Shown here in pieces: positions 36,504-47,730 of a DNA stretch of 64,000 nt (its first letter is position 1; each line of letters opens with the position of its first letter). Under the pieces are notes generated by a model. It was not told where the DNA came from. It did not search any database and was given only the letters and a program-made list of their open reading frames with translations. The position numbers were made by a program, and so were the translations under genes. This DNA comes from Prinia subflava (lineage: Eukaryota; Chordata; Aves; Passeriformes; Cisticolidae). Location: contig NW_026960608.1 of assembly GCF_021018805.1 (NCBI RefSeq), positions 1,612,001 to 1,676,000 of the forward strand. The letters are read 5' to 3'.

Positions 36504-37793
36504 TGTATTGGTTTGGAAAGACAGGTGCCTGCTAAGGAAGGTAGGAGCCTCCCTTGAAATAACAAATATAAACCCCCTCCCTCCAAATTATAATTTTGAA
36601 ATTAATGGGCTCTCAGGCAAAGATATGGGAATAGGAATAACAGTTCTTTACAAGGAAAATTAAACTAAAAATGCAGTACTACACAATAAAAACACTGACA
36701 GAATCAAAATACAACCTGACACCCTATTGGTCAGGGTGTTGGTAGCAGTCCAATAAAAAATGGTGGCTGCAGTTCTCCTGGAGTGACAGATGTGGTTCTA
36801 TTGAAGCAGTGATCCTGTAAAAGGGTTTTGGTTTCCTCTGAAAGTCCAGTTGTGGTGTAGATGGGATTATGCAATTTTGTCAGTCATGCAGCGTGGTGGC
36901 CCCTGGACCATCCACAGAGGACGATTCACTCCCCTGGAGAGTGCACAGCCCCTAGGCTGCCTCAGTTTTTAGTGATTCCCCTTTAGGAATTCCCCTTGGG
37001 AGGTTTCCTTGTAGCACAGGGTGAACAAAAGTGCTTCAACAGATGTGCAGCCTCTAGGCTGCCTCAGTTCACAAGGACTCTCCCTTGGGAAGTCCCTATG
37101 AGAGTTTTCCTTGTGGCTCAAGGTGAGAAGAAATACTTCAACCCATGAGCCTTTGTAGTTCTGTGTTAATGTTTCATATGCCATTGGTTATTCCATTTGT
37201 TCCTGGTTTTTACCCCTCCTGACTTGTTCTTTTTGGATCCTTCCCCTGATTGGTCCCTTTCCCAATTCCTTTCCCCACTGGCCAAGTTGTGAAATCCCAC
37301 CCCTGACTACCCTATATAATCCTTCTCCCTGGGATCATTTGGCTTCTTTCTGCTCTGGACTCTGTAGAATAAAGAAGCTCTCTTGGAGATCGGAAAGACC
37401 CTGTCTCACAGATCTGCTGCTCAAGCAGCCTCCCAAAGAGTGAATCACTCTGCACTTGAGAGTGCACCAAATAGCTGATCACTCTGCACCTAAGGGTGCA
37501 CAAAGAGCAAATCACTCTGTGCCTGAGAGTGCCTCTGGCTCCATCGATCTAGGTGTCTTTTTAAAGACACTTCTAGCAAGGAAGGTCACTGCACCTTCAC
37601 CACTGGACCAGACCACGACAATGAAGTGAGACTCAATGGCCCATTAACAAAAGAGATCTCCCTGGGCGGAGGATGGGTCGAGGAAGAGATAAAGAACAAG
37701 AACACTGGCCCACTAACAGAAGATCCCCCCTGGGTCCCCAGATGGTAATAGAATACATACATTTGGTTATATCTTGCATTGCAACCTAAGACA
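36504..37793 (-). repeat. 5' LTR of the ERVL-type provirus, with deletion and insert
   Basis: Starts TGTATTGG like the 3' LTR and ends CCTAAGACA. About 125 bases present in the other LTR are missing after 36868, and about 720 foreign bases are present (36894-37619). Confidence 0.8.
36894..37619 (+). mobile_element. LTR-like insert in the ERVL 5' LTR
   Basis: The block is absent from the partner LTR. It has a TATA-like cctatataatcc (37310), AATAAA (37368) and a triplicated segment (aaatcactctg-type units with gagagtgc, 37435-37535). The ends are GTGGTGGCCCC and ACCACGACA. A 6-bp flank pair ATGCAG/ATGAAG is imperfect, so the borders are approximate. Confidence 0.6.
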
Positions 37794-37872
37794 ATATATT
37801 ATATACTATATATATATGATTTATATATATATATAATTATTTTAGAGAGATGCATATTTATGTATAATATAT

Positions 37873-38601
37873 TGTCTTGGTTTGGAAAGACAGGTATCTG
37901 TCAGGGAAAACTGGAGTTTCCCTTAGAATGGGGAATGTAAAAACCCTGCCTCCAAATTATTACAATTTTGCAATTAGGAGCTTTCAGGCAAAAATATGGG
38001 AATAGGAATAACAGTTCTTTACTAGGAATATTAAAAATGCAAAAGCAGTAATACAAAAAAACAAGCAAGTAAACAAACAAAAGTCCTAGAGAACCCTGAC
38101 AAAGTCAGGAATACAACCTGACACCCTGTCAGACAGGGTGTTGGAAGCAGTCCAAATAAGTCCTCCTGGAGTGACAGATGTGGTTCTGTTGGAGTAGAGA
38201 TGATCCTGTAGACAGGTTCCGTGGCAGTGAGACGAGTCAGGTCTTCCTCTGAGAATCCAGTGGAAAAGAGGATGTCTGGGGTCCCTGTGTCCCCATTTTT
38301 ATCTGGGTAGGGAATGGTTGGCTCCTCCCCACTGGGTGGTGCATCTCACAATGGGATGATGTAATGTGTCATGTCATTGGTGAGCCTTAATGGCCCATTA
38401 ACAGAAGATATCCCCCAGAGGGTGGACAAAGTTGATGAAAGAGATAAGAAACACTGCCCCACCTGGTTTTAACAGCTGGCCTATTATCAGAAGGCATCCC
38501 CCCCCCCCCCTGGAGTTACAAGAGACAAAGGAAAACATCTCCCCAACTGGTTTCAACAGATGAAATAGAATACATTTTTTTTGGATATATAACCCAAGAC
38601 A
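37873..38601 (-). mobile_element. ERVL-type solo LTR
   Basis: 729 bases, TGTCTTGG to CCAAGACA, with 5-bp flanks TATAT at 37868-37872 and 38602-38606. It is the same family as the LTRs at 13.8, 15.9, 29.2 and 36.5 kb. Confidence 0.88.
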
Positions 38602-38806
38602 TATATAAATATGAACAGCATATTTGTGAGAACAGAGTCTGTGAGAGCGTTGGTGTGGTCCGTTAAAAGAACCCCACATTATTTGGTTTATGTGGGCAAA
38701 TGGTCGGTGCTGTAACTTAAAAATTGTTGTGGGAGATGGGCTGAGACTAAACACAGGGACCTATAGAAATGAGGAAATCACAAATAGGTGAGTGCATAAT
38801 ACAAGT

Positions 38807-40759
38807 TGTCTTAGTTTGAGCAGGAAGTGAGTTTTCCAGGAAGTTGTAGGCAAACCAATCAGTAAAGTTTTATGTTAGCACTTAGAGTAGCCACTGTGAA
38901 GTTGGACACTTCTGAGAACACAAGGAGTTAAAAGCAAGGATTTCAGAGGGATTGGCCTTCTTTAGTTCCAGTTGCGAGGTGAGCACACATCTCTCCCCTT
39001 CCCCCCAGCTCACGGGGCTGGGTGGGGGAGGGGAGAAGAAAAGCCATGAGGAGCCTTTTCAAGATAGAAAGGTGAAGGACTGTGAAAGTGCCCTCTGTCC
39101 CCGCTCCCGCCCCCTCTCCCCCCCAGAGGAGAGACTGCCGCTTCAGAGCTTCAGAATTAATATTGGCAGCAGCCAGCAGCAAAGAAAGAGCGGGGGGGAG
39201 GAGGGGGGGAGAAAAGGTTCCCAGCTGTGTAGGGATGTGCCGAGCCTGCGACCCTGCTGGGAGCCAGAAAGACTTTTAACTCTTTCTTGGCAGAAGAAAA
39301 CTTTTTCTAGACATTGATTCTCGTGGCTAGTAGTTTGTGAGAAGAGAGAGACAGCCTGACACTGAGATGACAAAAGAAGATAAAAAGAATCCCAGATGGG
39401 CAGTGATGAAGAAGAGTGGCTTTTTGAGCTAGACTTTTCTTGCATAATGTTAGCCATAGACTAAACTTGAGTCCCTTTGAACATAAACTGCATTTAAGTA
39501 GATGCAGTCGGATCGACTTTGCTGCAGTGACTAGCACTGTAGGAGTGGAGCGAACAAAGAAGAGAGGAAGAAGGTGTAGTGGTGCCCTCTGCCCTCAAGG
39601 AAGATCTCTGTTCTTAGAACCCTCGGCCCCAGGGGAAAGATAGAGAGGGACTGCTGTCCCGGCATGCAAGCATCCTTAAAAGAGCTCTATATGAAGCTTT
39701 GGCCCATATACAGTAGTAAGAGCACTAGACATAGAAAAGAGGGTGTCACCACGGCAGACTTCTCTGGGTAGTGCCATGGGTGACATAGAAACACGGAAGG
39801 GGTAGACCTGTGTTTTTCTGGGGGGCAGTCTATAGTGTGAGAGAGATTCCTCTCTCCCTTGCTAAACTGAAGATTAGTTTTGTCTAAGTAGAGATTGTTT
39901 TGATTGAGAACCTGTCGGGGTGCTCACTAAGAGCCGACGGGCTCTATCACCGGCTAGCCCAGATGCAGCGACAGACGTCGGCAAGGGTCAGTCTGCGAGC
40001 AACGCAGGCAGGGCTGACTCCTGTGGGTTCTTGTCCTAAAGGGGCTCGTGTGAGCGATGGAAATTCGACAGGCAGTGGAACAAAAGGAGGAGACAAATTC
40101 CAGACGAACAGAGGGTTTATTACAAACACCTCCTCAGCCCGGGACTGTCCGGGGGGAGGAGGGTGCAGTGGGTTTTTGTCAGGGGCGAGTCGGGGGGGGG
40201 GGCAAAGGGAGTGGTCAGCCACTGCTAGCCAACCAGGGCAAGTTGCTAGGGGACCCGGGGGTAGGAGAACATAACTTGGACTAATCAGGAGAGGGTAGGA
40301 GGGGTTTCATAAAGGCGGGAAAAAATAACAGGCAGCTAACCGAATGTCGCATAACAGGTGCAGGTGCAGACAGAAGTCATGTGAGTTAAACAAAGGAACA
40401 ATCAGGGGGGTAGGGTACAGAGAACCAGACGAGTACAAAAATATATAAAGCATAACCGATTAAATTAACACACTGCCACAAGAACCCAGGGTTTTGGTTT
40501 ATGGAGGGTAATGTGTAAGGGGTGAAAATTGGGAGAGGAGAAGAAAATGTTCTGGGAAGTGTTAATTTCTGGTTTTGTGTGTTTAGGGTTTTTTTTTTTT
40601 TCTTTTCTATTTTCTGTTCTTATGTAGTTTAATAAAGTTTTCTTTCTATTTTCAAGTTTTGGGCCTGCTCTGCTCTGTTCTTGATCACATCCCACAGTAG
40701 TTGTTAAGAAAAACATATTCATGAGTGCATTAGCATCTGGCCAGTGCCAACCCATGACA
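38807..40759 (+). mobile_element. ERVL-type LTR with internal insertion
   Basis: Starts TGTCTTAGTTTGAGC and ends CCCATGACA. The 5-bp target duplication CAAGT is exact (38802-38806 and 40760-40764). AATAAA lies at about 40631. At almost 2 kb it is too long for a single LTR of this type; a GC-rich inner block (about 39905-40490) looks inserted. Confidence 0.8.
39905..40490 (-). mobile_element. probable nested LTR-like insert
   Basis: A GC-rich block with an AATAAA complement near 40117. An 11-base inverted pair, TGGGTTCTTGT (about 40023) and ACAAGAACCCA (about 40488), may mark its ends. No clear target duplication was found. Confidence 0.4.
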
Positions 40760-40764
40760 CAAGT

Positions 40765-41452
40765 GTATAGGAATATTATATATAAAAGCTATTTATATAA
40801 ACATATTATATATTATATACAAAAGTTATTGATATATATTACATGTATTATTATATCTATTTATATGCATTACTATATATATTTTAATATGTTATATATG
40901 TTTCTATATATTTATATCTTTGTTATATATTGGGATATAAAATACATTAATTATATGCTTCACCTTATATCGTATATTATATATCTGTATATGATCCATC
41001 CATAAATATATATAACATATATAATGTATATGAAGTGTTTCTGTACATGCATAATTAACTGCTGTACATTCTCTATATACTTAATCCATATTCTATGTAT
41101 TTTGTGTTGCATTATATATATGCAAAATTAATGTCATTATATTAAATATATTTATATGCTTTACATTATAAATTATTATATATCAGATAATGTATACATA
41201 ATGACATATACCATAAAAATATAATTTATGTAATATATATAATAAAGTGCTTGTGTGCACTAGTGTGTATTCTCCATATACTTACACTATATTCTACATA
41301 TTTTGTTTGTATATGATACAGATGTTATATGCAAAAGGTATTTGTTATATATTATTATATTAAAAATAATTATATGCTTTGCACTATATAGCATATGATT
41401 GTCATTGTATATTCTAGAATGTGTGAATAATATATAAAATATAATTTATATA
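40765..41452. repeat. TA-rich low-complexity block
   Basis: Continuation of the TA-rich island, with TATATA runs and near-repeats of tatgcttt and cattatat. It has no coding content. Confidence 0.85.
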
Positions 41453-42191
41453 TGTCTCATGGTTGCTGTTCCCTGAGATTCTCCTCGGGGTTGCTGTTCC
41501 CAGAGGTAATAAGGTTTTTCGTCTTCTCTTTGCCCTAAGTGTTTCACACCGGAGGTAGAGACAAGCTGAGTCCGCCAGTGCATGTTTCCAAGGTTGTTTA
41601 TTCTTCATTATCTTAGTTCTTTTTCAGCTCTGCCAGGCCTCCCTGGCAGGGTACCTTATCTTAGTTCTTTCTCAGCTCTGCGAGGCATCCCCAGCAGAGC
41701 AGGACACGCAGTGGACTGGGCGGATCAGAGAGCCCCGCACCTTATGTATGGTACCCTTGACCCAACCACCGTCCAAAACGTACTTTTTATTTACAAAATT
41801 TTACCAATGCCTACTACCTATGCTAACATGTCGTTTCTACTCTAAACCAATCTCTAAAATCCAACTCAGCAAAAGATGGGGGACGAGAGCAAGAACAAGG
41901 AGCACAGGGGCCACTCCCCAATTCCTCCATCTTGTCTCTTCAACCCTATATACTAAAAATCCTAGATTCTACATTTACATTCTATGATAAACTAAATACT
42001 ACTTATTTTGAATTCTCTCAGCTTGTGATTCTTCATACAATGTGGGCATTCACTCCCAAGGCCAGAGATCAGAGGCAGTGTCCTCCTGGGCTCTGTGTGA
42101 GGCTGGTTGACCCCCTTGTACAGATCCCAGACCCCCCTGTCCGGTCTCCAAACCCTCTAGGGTGGTCAGAGGGATGTTCTAGACTCCGACA
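41453..42191 (-). mobile_element. LTR, probably class I, solo
   Basis: 739 bases from TGTCTCATGG to CTCCGACA with an AATAAA complement near 41598. The flanks share TATA (4 bp), but in this TA-rich context that is weak support. It contains a local duplication of the unit ccttatcttagttcttt. Confidence 0.75.
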
Positions 42192-42410
42192 TATATGAAG
42201 TGTTTTTGTGCATGCATAATTAACTACTGTGTATTCTCTCTCTATATACACTATATTCTATATATTTTATATATGTGTGTACACAAACATCTATATATCT
42301 ATAAATATCTATGTATGTGTATAGACAAATATATATATATATCCAAAAAAAAAGAAGGTGCATTTTGAGTGTACAAGGCAATTACGTGTGTGTATATGAT
42401 AAATATCTAA
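42192..42410. repeat. TA-rich low-complexity block
   Basis: TA-rich island sequence between two LTRs. Confidence 0.75.
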
Positions 42411-42415
42411 CATAT

Positions 42416-43076
42416 TGTGCTCGTTTAAGGCAAATTTGGGAGAAAACCTCCGAATGTGGTCCTTCCATAATAGCAAATTCAAGCAGCCCCTCCCCCAACT
42501 GGTTCGGGAAAAGATTTCCTTGGAGAGAAGTGGAAAAACCTATTTATTTAACAATCAAAGTATTCACAAACACAAAAAAATGAATAATATGAAACAATAA
42601 ACCTCTCGCTGTCTAAAGAGAAGGCAAATTCAGAAAGTCCTCGTCGTAGAGTGGAGCTCGGCTCTCTCAGTCTCTTATCAATCCCTTTGGCGCTGGAAAA
42701 TGCTGAAGCCCAGGCCCTGGTGGGCCACAGGTGTGAGCTCCCGGTGCTCTTCTGGGTTTTCAGTCCAGAGCAGGTTCAAACAGCTCCAAGAAAAAGGGAA
42801 GGAAAAAAAAAACCTGTCCAGGGAACTTCTCTGCCTCAGCTAGCTAAAACCAACTAAAAACAAAGGAGATCTCTGTTCTGCTGTCTGTCCATGCTGCAGA
42901 CAACACAGTCCAGGAGCATAATGTGGAGGAGTGAGGTTTCTGAAAACAAACTTGGAGCGCTTCTCTTTCTCCCTGCTTTGCTCTCAGAACCAGTCTTAAA
43001 GGTACAGAACACAATATTCAACATAAACAGAACAGACAATTGGGGTACAAGCATCCTAAAGTCACCCTAGGACACA
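42416..43076 (-). mobile_element. ERVL-type solo LTR
   Basis: 661 bases, TGTGCTCG to AGGACACA, with the 5-bp target duplication CATAT at 42411-42415 and 43077-43081. On the minus strand it begins TGTGTCCTAGGGTGACTT. The AATAAA complement near 42543 fits a minus orientation. Confidence 0.88.
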
Positions 43077-43081
43077 CATAT

Positions 43082-43205
43082 ATACACACATATATATATA
43101 TGAAACATACATATATATATAAACAATATATGTATATATAGGTGTGTATATATAAATTATACATAAATATTAAAATACATAAAAATTATTTGAAATATAT
43201 AGAAA
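43082..43205. repeat. TA-rich low-complexity block
   Basis: Right end of the TA-rich island, next to the TAF9B 3' end. Confidence 0.75.
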
Positions 43206-43271
43206 ACCCACTGCTCCCTCTACCCAGGTGTGTGCACAAGACACCAAAGCCGGGTTCCAAACACTCTCCAC

Positions 43272-43277
43272 TTTATT
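43272..43277 (-). terminator. TAF9B poly(A) signal
   Basis: AATAAA on the minus strand, 136 bases past the TAF9B stop codon. The TA-rich island begins about 70 bases further on. Confidence 0.6.
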
Positions 43278-43879
43278 TCCACACTCCTGAGGCCCAAACA
43301 GGGCCTTCCCACCCATTTCCATCCTCTGGAGTCCATGTGTAATCCAACAGGAAGGGCTCCATGAATTCCATGGGAAGGGTTCCATGAATCCCATGGGAAG
43401 GGCTGTGGGTCCTCACAAGGCATCATAGTCGTCGTCATCCTCGTGCTTCCTCTTGAGCGGGTTGGGGTCAGCGACAATGGGCGGGACCATGTTGGTGGTG
43501 ATCAGGATGTTCTTGGGGCCAGTCAGGGACAGGTTGATCAGGACGTTCTGCACCCTGGGAGTGTCTGTGGGAATCATGGAAAGGGTTCACTAGAAGCTTG
43601 GAGCAATCCCTGCATTATTCCAGGCTCATAAAGTGACGAGTTGTCAGAACATTCCAGGGGTTTCAGTCCAAGAGGGAGGATGGGGAAATGCTGGAGGGTG
43701 TGAGGACACAAGGGGGATAGGGAAACAGGAACCAGGGTGGAAGGGAGCTGCCCAGGATGGTGATGTTCTGGCTGCCACTGCTGTGCTGGGAATGGGAATT
43801 AACACTGGAAGTTCCTGGAATGAGGAGAGGGGAAGAAATTCCCACATCAGCTTGGGTAGAGCAGCTGTGGTTGCCCCAT

Positions 43880-43980
43880 CCCTGGAGTGTTCCAGGCCAG
43901 CTTGGAGCAGCATGGAAGGTGTCTCTGTCCATGACAGGGGGTGGGACTGGATGAGCTCCCTCCCAACCCAGTCACCCTGT
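43880..43980 (+). mobile_element. CR1 LINE 3' fragment, TAF9B last intron
   Basis: Contains ccatccctggagtgttccag, gcttggagcagcatggaagg, tgtctctgtccatgacagg and ggatgagctccctcccaacc. Confidence 0.75.
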
Positions 43981-44974
43981 GGCTGTGTGGTTATCCCTGT
44001 TTCCATCCCCAGGAATCCCAGGAATACCTGACTTCCCAGCAGGCTGCCAGGATGGGATCTGGACAGTAAAGTGCTGCCCTGCCAGTGACACGAGCGCTCT
44101 CACCTTGGCCGACACCGACACAGTCTGGGCTGAGGGGGTACCTGGATTCAACATAACCCCACCAAAATAAATCCAAATAAATCCTTAAACACTCCTAAAA
44201 CTCCCTCCCAAGTGTAACCTGTTATTAGACACAGTGGGAATGCACAGGAACACAAGGACACCAGATATAAGGAGTCAGATTTCCAGGCAGAGCTGCACAT
44301 TTCTCATTTCCCTACATTTACCCCAGCCCTACAGAATTCCAGACTATAAACACACACTAATTTTTAGGACACAGCTCTAAATTTTAATATCCTTTTAAAA
44401 ATGGATCTTTCCCAGTGCTATTTAATTCAGTATTATACTGACATTGAGGAAAACAACCCTAAATTTAGGTAAAGTTCTTGAATAGTCCCTTAAGTAAAGA
44501 ATTTATCACAAATACAGAACATTTGTAATGCATTTATGTTTAAATGTTAGTGTAATAATAAAGATTAATTTATGAAATTAACTTCCTGATGCTGTCAAAC
44601 AGTATAAGGTCAGGCAGTCCCTGACATTCCCTCAGGGTCTGAAAAGTGTTTTAAATTATTCCTCTTTATTTTTCCTTCCTAAAATAAATGTGGACATCCC
44701 CTGTGGAGCTGTTTCCTACCCAAAGTAGGAGTGCTGGGCCTGCTGCTCACAGCACCCATGCTCAGGCAAGGGACTGTGATCCTGCCTGCTGTGGAGGAGA
44801 TGTATGGGGAGAGAACCAGGGAATCAGGGAATGGCTTGGAATAAACAGGAAAGTCCCCCCGCCCTGAGGCATTCAGAGCTTCACAGCAAAGGAAATATTT
44901 TCCCTCTAAAGCAGAAACAACTGAGGTAAAAGTAAAAAATACTTTTTAATATCTATACCAAAGCCTGACTTTTG

Positions 44975-45215
44975 CCTCTCACAACCTGACATTAAACCTG
45001 ACTTCTTCCTGGACATCAGGAGGAATTTTTTCATGGAAAGGGTGTTCAGGCATTAGAAGGGGCTGCCCAGGGAGGTGTTCAAGTCTCCATCCCTGGCAAT
45101 GTCCAGGGAATGACTGGTCATGGCACTCAGTGCTCTGGTGGGGATCAGGCACAGGTTGGATTTGATGATCCTGGAGGGCTTTTCCAGCCTCAATGATTCT
45201 GGGATTCTGCAGTAT
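44975..45215 (+). mobile_element. CR1 LINE fragment, TAF9B intron 4
   Basis: CR1 phrases in order: gacatcaggaggaatttttt, gggctgcccagggaggtgtt, cactcagtgctctggtgggg, cttttccagcctcaatgat. Confidence 0.85.
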
Positions 45216-45924
45216 TTCTTTAACACTACGATATTCCCATATTTTAAAATTCCCATTTAAAATCAATCAACAACAATTTCCGAATCCAGCCTGGAAACCT
45301 CCAAGCTGACACGCACAGGCCAATATTCACCCACACCTTTCAGAGGTGTGGAAAACTGCAATTTCACACCACTCCCAACCCCCCGGGGGTGAACTCCCAA
45401 TCCCTGAGCAATTCTTACCTTCTTCTGCAGGGATTTGAGGTGGTAGTTGGGGGCAGTCAGGCAGTACCTGTCGGGCGGCAGCTGCGGGCCAGAGTACAGC
45501 TTGATCAGCGGCAGCGGCGTCTGGTTCTTCTGCCGGACAATGTCCTGCAGGAACTGCAGAGACACGGCCACATCCCTGGGTCCTGCCCTCATCCCCGTGT
45601 CCCGGCCACATGCCCATGTCCTGCCCTCATCCCCATGTTGACATCCCTGTGTCCCGGCCGGCCATCCCCAGCTGTACTCACGTCCCAGGGTGGGGGAGAT
45701 GTGAAGGACTGGTCAGTCCGGCACTGTATCACCAGGCACACGTCATCCACGTCCACACTCGACTTCTTGGCATGGCCTGAGTAGATCTTGGCATCCTCCA
45801 GGATCGTGGTCACGTATCCTGGGGGAAATGGTCTCTGGGTTGAGGCTGGGTTAAATGAAATATTCCCCATCCCTATCCTGATCTCACCCAGCTGACACTG
45901 AAAATTCTGTGGCCTCCGGGTACT

Positions 45925-46135
45925 GATCAAACTGCCCGAGGGCAGTGTTGGATGGAATAATGGGAAGGAATTCTTCCCTGTCAGGCCCTGGCACAGCGTG
46001 TCCAGAGAAGCTGTGGCTGCCCCTGGATCCCTGGAAGTGTCCAAGGCCAGGCTGGACACGGCTTGGAGCAACCTGGAACAGTGGAAGGTGCCCCTGCCCA
46101 AACCATCCTGGGATTTGTGAGTCTGTGATTACTTT
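45925..46135 (+). mobile_element. CR1 LINE fragment, TAF9B intron 2
   Basis: Contains gtgtccagagaagctgtggc, ggaagtgtccaaggccagg, acacggcttggagcaacctg and cccaaaccatcctgggattt. Confidence 0.8.
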
Positions 46136-46510
46136 TAAAGTGTCACAGAATTACAGCTGGAAAAGGTCTCCACGGTCACCGAGTCTGACGGGGAGCCCCC
46201 GTGGAAACACAGATTCACAGAGCACTTCACTGCTCCAGACAACACCTCCCTGCTCCAGCCGGGGTTTCCCCGCGCACTTCCTGCCCGGCCCCGCTTGCTG
46301 TAGGCGAACTCCAGCATCTGGTTGATGACGCGCGGCTCGTAGTCTGTGATGCCCATATTCTTGAGGATCTGCGCCATCACCTGTGGGGGAGACACAGGCA
46401 CCGCTCAGCCTTCCCAGCCCCCCGGTCCGGCCCGAATCCACCCGTGGGTCCTGCGGTACCTGCACGTCTTTAGGGACGCTCTGGGGAGACGCCATCTTGG
46501 CCACCTCCAT

Positions 46511-46620
46511 AGTTTCCGGTCATGTGACACAAGAGGCATGGCTACGGCGGCCGGGAGGGATGCGTTACTATGGAGACGAGGCCTAGCGGGGTTGCCATGG
46601 AGACTCGGCCTGGCAGGGCA
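46511..46620 (-). promoter_or_regulatory. TAF9B promoter with two X-box-like motifs
   Basis: A short CpG-rich stretch before the TAF9B ATG. It has an ETS-type TTTCCGG (46513), an E-box-like CATGTGAC (46521) and two 14-base motifs GTTACTATGGAGAC (46564-46577) and GTTGCCATGGAGAC (46591-46604). These resemble the RFX X-box GTTGCCATGGCAAC. Confidence 0.6.
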
Positions 46621-46639
46621 GAAATTAATTTTACTATAA

Positions 46640-47146
46640 ATATTCATGTAGGCCAACAGATGTACAGACCAACTCTGCTGGATTCAAGTGACTGTTTTCC
46701 CACTCCCCCTGCTTCAGACAGCCCAGTGTCCTCCATATGCCCTGTGGTGATGCAGGAGGGGATGTTTTGTTATTTCATCAACAGCTCTGAAGTCACTTTT
46801 TAAATTGCCAGCATTCCCAGGATTAACTAAAAAATGACAGTGTGTTCCCACTGTTCTGAAAATGAAAGGTTCCACTTCAGAAGCAAATTTAAAAGCTTTT
46901 TAAAGCTGGTTTTCATGGTAGCTGCCTGGATTTGGAAGCCATTTAGAGCACATTCCATGTGAGTTTTGTCAAAGTTTCCCACATTCTGAGGCAAAACAGA
47001 AGCAAAAATAAAGTTTCGTTGTGATTTTCTCCAGCAGGCAATCAGCAATGTTCCAGAAGCAGTTGCAATGTGTTATTATGTGAAAAATGAGGTTCACTTT
47101 CATGGTAAAATTAAAAATAGGTTTAATAAAAAAAAAAAAAAGACAA
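46640..47146. other. intergenic, no gene seen
   Basis: AT-rich unique-looking sequence with an A run at 47128-47141, ending at the insertion site of the class I provirus. Confidence 0.4.
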
Positions 47147-47150
47147 TTAG

Positions 47151-47698
47151 TAAAATGCAGTAATAATTCCACAACCCAAAAGTTGTAAAGTAGGTACGTA
47201 GTTTATTCAGTGCTGGACTCAGGGGGAGAGCATAGTCCCAAATCCTGCATGCCCCCATCTCCACAGTTTCCCTATTTATTCACAAAAATCATGCATATTC
47301 TATGACGCCTATACATATTCAGTATCTATCCCCGCCTATTCTCCGCAGGATATGGAATTAGCTGCACCTGCGCAGTCTGCCCTTTTTATTGAGTCGGTGG
47401 TCTTTAAATGAGTCTGGGGCCTGAAGGGATGAAGGCTCAAGGGTCTTCATCGCTGTTGAACTTTTGAACTTGAAGGTCTCCCCATGCGCAGTTTCCCTTT
47501 GCTTCATATCTTTTGGCAAGCTCAGCAGTTTTTATCAGAGGCCCCTTCTGTATTCTGCAAGCTCATCAGAAATGTATTCTCTGGAGGAACCCCATCTAAG
47601 TTTCATATAAGTAAAATAATGAATACCATATGTTCATATATCTATATATTGCCTAAGCTATTCTAAATTCCCTTTTAACTCTTAAATCTCCTGTTTCA
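47151..47698 (-). repeat. 3' LTR of the class I provirus
   Basis: 548 bases. The left terminus is TAAAATG where the partner has TGAAATG, a G-to-A change of the terminal TG. The right end is TGTTTCA. Confidence 0.9.
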
Positions 47699-47730
47699 AT
47701 CCCCCCTTTTCAAGACACCAGTAAATTCTT

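Larger units (their letters stand above)
29202..37793 (-). mobile_element. env-less ERVL-type provirus with nested insertions
   Basis: On the minus strand the order is 5' LTR (37793-36504), primer-binding site, gag-like region, protease, RT, RNase H, integrase and 3' LTR (29936-29202). There is no room for env between the integrase tail and the 3' LTR. The flanks carry a 5-bp repeat ATATA at 29197-29201 and 37794-37798, weak evidence because the site is TA-rich. Stops and shifts break gag and RT. Two foreign solo LTRs sit in pol (30626-31220 and 32492-32997) and a third insert lies in the 5' LTR. Confidence 0.88.
43413..46510 (-). pseudogene. TAF9B: TAF9B (TFIID subunit 9B), probably a decaying copy
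   Basis: Seven exons on the minus strand: 46510-46460, 46380-46299, 45818-45682, 45553-45419, 44788-44720, 44141-44028 and 43564-43413, about 245 codons in all (family about 250). The start MEVAKMASPQSVPKDVQ lines up with the family N-terminus. Exons 2-3 form the histone fold ([20 protein letters not shown], then YVTTILEDAKIYSGHA); the C-terminus has VQNVLIN and the acidic [13 protein letters not shown]. The family pairs with TAF6 in TFIID and SAGA-type complexes. Damage: exon 4 ends in phase 0 while exon 5 needs an incoming base, which would bring TGA at 44764-44762. The exon 2 donor is GC, not GT. Arginines expected in VRLAIQC, PPPRD and VPRLS are Cys, Trp and Cys, and one in QRFTVQ is His. 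If an unseen splice solves the phase problem, a protein could still be made. Confidence 0.82.

Noticed and set aside
37435..37535. Triplicated units as a CRISPR-like array
   Set aside because: Only three imperfect copies, in a vertebrate LTR context with TATA and AATAAA.
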